Positions 61,048-64,000 of a stretch of 64,000 nucleotides of DNA are shown here, piece after piece. The position numbers were made by a program, and so were the translations under genes. This stretch comes from Bog-159 sp050008575 (GTDB lineage Bacteria > Acidobacteriota > Terriglobia > Bryobacterales > Bryobacteraceae): positions 1 through 64,000 of the forward strand of contig JBEKMJ010000015.1 of the NCBI GenBank assembly GCA_050008575.1, read 5' to 3'. Under the pieces are notes generated by a model. The model was not told where the DNA came from, made no database searches, and saw only the letters and a program-made list of their open reading frames with translations. Position 1 is the stretch's first letter. Every line of letters starts with the position of its first letter.

Positions 61048-62016
61048 ATGCGGAGCATGACAAAGGGCAGTGAAGGCGCTAGTCCGATGCTAGATCGAGC
61101 CCGCGAATTGCGTGCCGAGTTGGCTCGCAAGATTGCCTTGTACATGGGGTCGGCGGAGAATCGGGCAACGGACATTCCCGGCGTGTCGCTGCACCGGCGG
61201 ACGGCTCCGACCGCTCCGTGTTCCGCGACCTACGAGCCGGGCGTGACCGTGATCGCCCAAGGGCGAAAGCGGGTAGACCTCGGCCGAACCAGTTTCTTCT
61301 ACGGCGAGTCGCGGTACCTGCTGACGTCGGTCGATTTGCCGATCGTCAGCCAGATCGTCGAGGCCAGCGAGAAAGCGCCATGTCTGGCGATGTCGCTGAA
61401 ACTCGAAATGCCCGTGGTCCGGGAGCTTCTCAACCACGAGGAGATTCAGGTCGCCGAGCCGCCGTCGGACAGTCCGGCCATGGCGACCGGTGAGACCACA
61501 GTGGAATTCCTCAGCGCATGCTGCAGGCTCATCGACCTGGTGGACACCCCGCGCGATATCCCGTTTCTCAGCGGCCTCATTCAGCGCGAGATCGTCTACC
61601 GAATCCTGCGGGGACCGGAGGGGGCGCGGCTGCGCGCGATCGCGACGCTGGGAGATCAGAGCAACCGTACCGCGAGGGCGATCGCGTGGGTCAGGGCGAA
61701 CTACGCGAAGCCGCTACGGGTGGAAGATCTCGCACAAATCGCGGGCATGGGCGTGTCCACGCTGCACCACCACTTCCGGGAGCTGACCGCCATGAGTCCG
61801 GTTCAGTATCAGAAACAACTGCGCTTGCAGACGGCGCGCGGACGCATGCTGATCGACGGTCTGGACGCTGCAAGTGCGGCCTTCGAAGTCGGATACGAAA
61901 GCGCCAGCCAATTCAATCGCGAATACAGCCGTTTCTTCGGGCAACCACCGATGCGGGACGTGCGGACGCTGCGCTCGCCGGGAGCTCCGCCGTTGGAGTC
62001 TGTCACGAATCGGTAA
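61048..62016 (+). CDS. AraC-family regulator (AraC_N type)
   Basis: The start is placed at the ATG at 61048 because AGAGGAG lies just before it; starts at 61003 and 60937 are possible. 322 residues. The N-terminal AraC_N domain has ATYEPGVTVIAQGRKRVDLG and SRYLLTSVDLPIVSQIVEAS, the C-terminal DNA-binding part RVEDLAQIAGMGVSTLHHHF, MSPVQYQKQLRLQTARGRML, and AAFEVGYESASQFNREYSRF. This subtype often controls a neighbouring reductase operon. It diverges from the aldo/keto reductase genes with a 162-base gap where both promoters should lie. Confidence 0.92.
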   Translation: MRSMTKGSEGASPMLDRARELRAELARKIALYMGSAENRATDIPGVSLHRRTAPTAPCSATYEPGVTVIAQGRKRVDLGRTSFFYGESRYLLTSVDLPIVSQIVEASEKAPCLAMSLKLEMPVVRELLNHEEIQVAEPPSDSPAMATGETTVEFLSACCRLIDLVDTPRDIPFLSGLIQREIVYRILRGPEGARLRAIATLGDQSNRTARAIAWVRANYAKPLRVEDLAQIAGMGVSTLHHHFRELTAMSPVQYQKQLRLQTARGRMLIDGLDAASAAFEVGYESASQFNREYSRFFGQPPMRDVRTLRSPGAPPLESVTNR

Positions 62017-62023
62017 CGTTTCT

Positions 62024-62115
62024 CGAATTGGAGCGCGGGCAATTCTGCCCGCGGCCGGCTTTCAGCCGGCTTGAGCGGGCCTGCGAGGCCCGCGCAGGCT
62101 GCGAGCCTGCCCCAC
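62024..62115. repeat. Type 2 plus type 1 palindromic repeats
   Basis: A TTGGAG prefix, GCGGGCAATTCTGCCCGC, GCCGGCTTTCAGCCGGC, GCGGGCCTGCGAGGCCCGC and GCAGGCTGCGAGCCTGC with CCCAC. Its last C is part of the TAG stop of the ABC permease gene on the minus strand. Confidence 0.85.
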
Positions 62116-63044
62116 TAGACCTCTTCGCGGGCGCGCCGTTTCCGCAGTTCGTCGACGGTCACGGCCAGAATGATCACGCCGCCGATAATTGCCTGCTGCA
62201 GGTACGGCGATATGCCCAACAGGTCGCTGCCGTTTGAGAGCAGGCCCATGATCAACGCCCCAATCAGCGTCCCGACGACGCTACCCTCGCCGCCGTGCAG
62301 GCTGCCGCCGCCGATCACTACCGCCGCTATGGCCTGCAGTTCGTAACCATTGCCGGCTGAGGGCTGCCCGGTCATCAGACGCGACGCTTCGATCATGCCC
62401 GCCAGTCCGGTCAGCAGGCCGCCCAGCGCATAGATCACGGTGGTGTCGAACGCCACCGGCACTCCCGCGTAGACCGCCGCGTCCGGATTGCTGCCGATGG
62501 AGAAGGCATAGCGGCCCAGGCGGGTGTGTTCCAGAATCGCATGGGTGGCCAGCGCACAGACCACCACCACCCACAGCACGAAGGGCACTCCCAGCAGGTT
62601 GCCCTCGCCCAGAAAAGCGAAGCTCTGCGGGATGCGGGTCACCGGCAGGCCGTTGGTGATAATCAGGGTCAGGCCCCGGATAATGCCCAGCGTGCCCAGC
62701 GTCACGATGAAGGGCGCGATGCGCAGCCGCGTAGTTAGGAAGCCATTCACCGTTCCCCAGAATAATCCGGCCGCCAGTCCCACCAGGATGCCCGCCGGCG
62801 CAGGCATGCCGTGCGCCATCGCCATGGTGCCCAGGACGCCGCACATCGCCAGCATGGCGCCGACCGAAAGATCGATGCCGCCGGCGATGATGATCACTGT
62901 CATGCCCAGCGACATCACGTTGATCACCGCCGTCTGGCGTACCACGCTCGAAAGATTCGTCTCGGTGAGGAAATGCGGCGAGGCGATCGCCAGCGCCACG
63001 AACAGAACCATCAGGCTCAAGAAAGGCAGCAGCTTCTGCATCAT
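62115..63044 (-). CDS. Ribose-type sugar ABC transporter permease
   Basis: 309 residues, with eight to ten hydrophobic helices of the RbsC/BPD_transp_2 type. It begins MMQKLLPFLSLMVLFVALAI. The conserved segments SLGMTVIIIAGGIDLSVGAM, FLTTRLRIAPFIVTLGTLGI and GYELQAIAAVVIGGGSLHGG are all present. Forms the membrane channel for a sugar, importing it with the ATPase encoded upstream (ATGA overlap) and an unseen binding protein. Its TAG stop is partly formed by the adjacent palindromic repeat. Confidence 0.94.
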   Translation of the reverse strand: MMQKLLPFLSLMVLFVALAIASPHFLTETNLSSVVRQTAVINVMSLGMTVIIIAGGIDLSVGAMLAMCGVLGTMAMAHGMPAPAGILVGLAAGLFWGTVNGFLTTRLRIAPFIVTLGTLGIIRGLTLIITNGLPVTRIPQSFAFLGEGNLLGVPFVLWVVVVCALATHAILEHTRLGRYAFSIGSNPDAAVYAGVPVAFDTTVIYALGGLLTGLAGMIEASRLMTGQPSAGNGYELQAIAAVVIGGGSLHGGEGSVVGTLIGALIMGLLSNGSDLLGISPYLQQAIIGGVIILAVTVDELRKRRAREEV

Positions 63045-64000
63045 GGCGCACCCTCCCGATCGAGCGCGGCGAAGCGCATGATTTCCTCCTGCGTGGTGCG
63101 TCCCGGCAATTCAGCCTTAATGCGCCCTTGCCGCATCACCAGGATGCGGTCGGCCACCTGCAACAACTCCTGCATCTCTGAGCTCACCATCAGGACCGCG
63201 GCCCCGGCGCGCGCCAGTTCGTCCATGACTTCGAATACTTCGACCTTGGCGCCCACGTCGATGCCGCGCGTGGGCTCGTCGAACAGAAACACGCGCGCGC
63301 GGCGGAACAGCCATTTGGCGATCACGACTTTCTGCTGATTGCCCCCGCTCAGGCGGCCGGCCGCCTGGCGCCCGGAAGAAGCGCGGATGCGCAGGCGCGC
63401 GATATATTCCGCCGTCACGCGGTTCTGCGCCCGCCCGTCGAGCACGCCCAGCCGGCTGATTTCCCGCAGGTTGGCCACGGTGATGTTGTAAGCGATGGGC
63501 AGCCGCAAGGCCAAGCCGGTTTTCTGGCGGTCCTCTGTAACCAGCGCGATCCCCGCCGCCACGGCCTCGCGCGGCGATCGGATGCGCGCCGGGCGGCCTT
63601 CCACAAAGACCTCACCCGAGTCTACGGGGTCTACGCCAAAGATAGCCCGGCACGTTTCCGTTCGCCCCGCGCCGATCAAGCCGGCCAGCCCCACGATCTC
63701 GCCCCCGCGCAGCGTGAACGAGACGTCGCGCAACGCGCCGCGGCGGGTGAGACCTTCCACGCGCAGCAGTTCGGCGCCCGGCGCTACCGGCTGCCGTTGG
63801 TAGATGGACACCATCTCGCGGCCCACCATGTGTTGGATGATGCGATCCGTGGTAACCTCCGCCAGCGGACCGGTGTGGACCGTCGCGCCATCGCGCAGGA
63901 CGGTGACCCGGTCGCCGATGGCGCGCAGTTCCTCCAGCCGGTGCGTGATATAGATCACCCCCATGCCGCGCGCGCGCAACGTACGGACGATGCGGAAGAC
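63041..64000 (-). CDS. Ribose-type sugar ABC transporter ATPase (RbsA-like), N-terminal part beyond window
   Basis: Only the last 319 or so codons are inside. The window edge cuts within the first ABC domain, after the Walker B region, at RTLRARGMGVIYITHRLEEL. The second domain has the degenerate P-loop GLAGLIGAGRTETCRAIFG, signature RLSGGNQQKVVIAKWLFR, Walker B VFLFDEPTRGIDVGAKVEVF and the H-loop area MVSSEMQELLQVADRILVMR, all typical of RbsA/MglA double ATPases. Powers the permease encoded next to it (stop/start overlap ATGA). Confidence 0.94.
   Translation of the reverse strand, partial: VFRIVRTLRARGMGVIYITHRLEELRAIGDRVTVLRDGATVHTGPLAEVTTDRIIQHMVGREMVSIYQRQPVAPGAELLRVEGLTRRGALRDVSFTLRGGEIVGLAGLIGAGRTETCRAIFGVDPVDSGEVFVEGRPARIRSPREAVAAGIALVTEDRQKTGLALRLPIAYNITVANLREISRLGVLDGRAQNRVTAEYIARLRIRASSGRQAAGRLSGGNQQKVVIAKWLFRRARVFLFDEPTRGIDVGAKVEVFEVMDELARAGAAVLMVSSEMQELLQVADRILVMRQGRIKAELPGRTTQEEIMRFAALDREGAP

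Overview
The window is GC-rich bacterial chromosome and looks like a soil acidobacterium of the Solibacter/Bryobacteraceae kind. That assignment is an inference. It rests on an ADOP-type MacB/FtsX permease, secreted DUF1549/DUF1553 and DUF1501 proteins beside a cytochrome-c/WD40 protein, a GloVer-repeat protein, alginate-export-type porin remains, and many short GC-rich palindromic repeats between genes. No rRNA, tRNA, CRISPR array, phage or complete insertion sequence was recognised.

Layout. 0-3 kb (minus): an ATPase cut by the window edge, a frameshifted Uma2 gene, a sugar epimerase-like TIM barrel and a mannose-6-phosphate-isomerase-like cupin. 3-16.3 kb (mostly minus): a surface/secretory set (PPC-domain protein, cytochrome-c/WD40 protein, ADOP permease, DUF1549/DUF1553 protein, DUF1501 protein), interrupted by small defence or toxin-antitoxin debris (AAA_14/DUF4143 pseudogene, solo MazF, BrnT with a frameshift plus BrnA). 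16.5-19.2 kb (plus): a His-rich unknown protein and hslVU. 19.3-25.5 kb (plus): a decaying signalling/transport cluster (histidine kinase, two response regulators, porin, two copies of a small unknown protein, cation/proton antiporter) in which most long genes carry frameshifts or stops. 25.7-35.5 kb: a fused beta-oxidation enzyme, a broken GloVer protein, a Dabb protein, an ABC-F ATPase, an AraC-cupin-VOC operon, a membrane-anchored peroxiredoxin-like gene with an in-frame UGA at the active site, and a BadF-type sugar kinase. 35.5-50.8 kb: a Clp_N/DinB protein, BON remnant, nth, amidohydrolase, NCS2 permease (frameshifted), HEAT protein, pgk, ABC ATPase, iron-type alcohol dehydrogenase, RNB ribonuclease and a DUF1080 protein. 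50.9-57.5 kb: a CusCBA-like metal efflux operon with a KDPG aldolase gene between cusB and cusA, followed by a 34-residue membrane peptide with its own promoter. 57.7-64 kb: a nucleotidyltransferase pair, a redox operon (aldo/keto reductase, cupin, alcohol dehydrogenase) divergent from an AraC regulator, and a ribose-type ABC transporter cut by the right edge.

Two things stand out. First, the gene at 33600-34409 reads as a selenoprotein: UGA replaces the first active-site cysteine of a CPFC motif, the frame continues for 119 codons, and a SECIS-like hairpin lies just downstream. Second, about twenty loci carry twin-hairpin repeats whose stem sequences differ but stay self-complementary. They lie not only between genes but also inside or at the ends of reading frames, supplying stop codons, a signal-peptide core, C-terminal tails and one in-frame internal segment.
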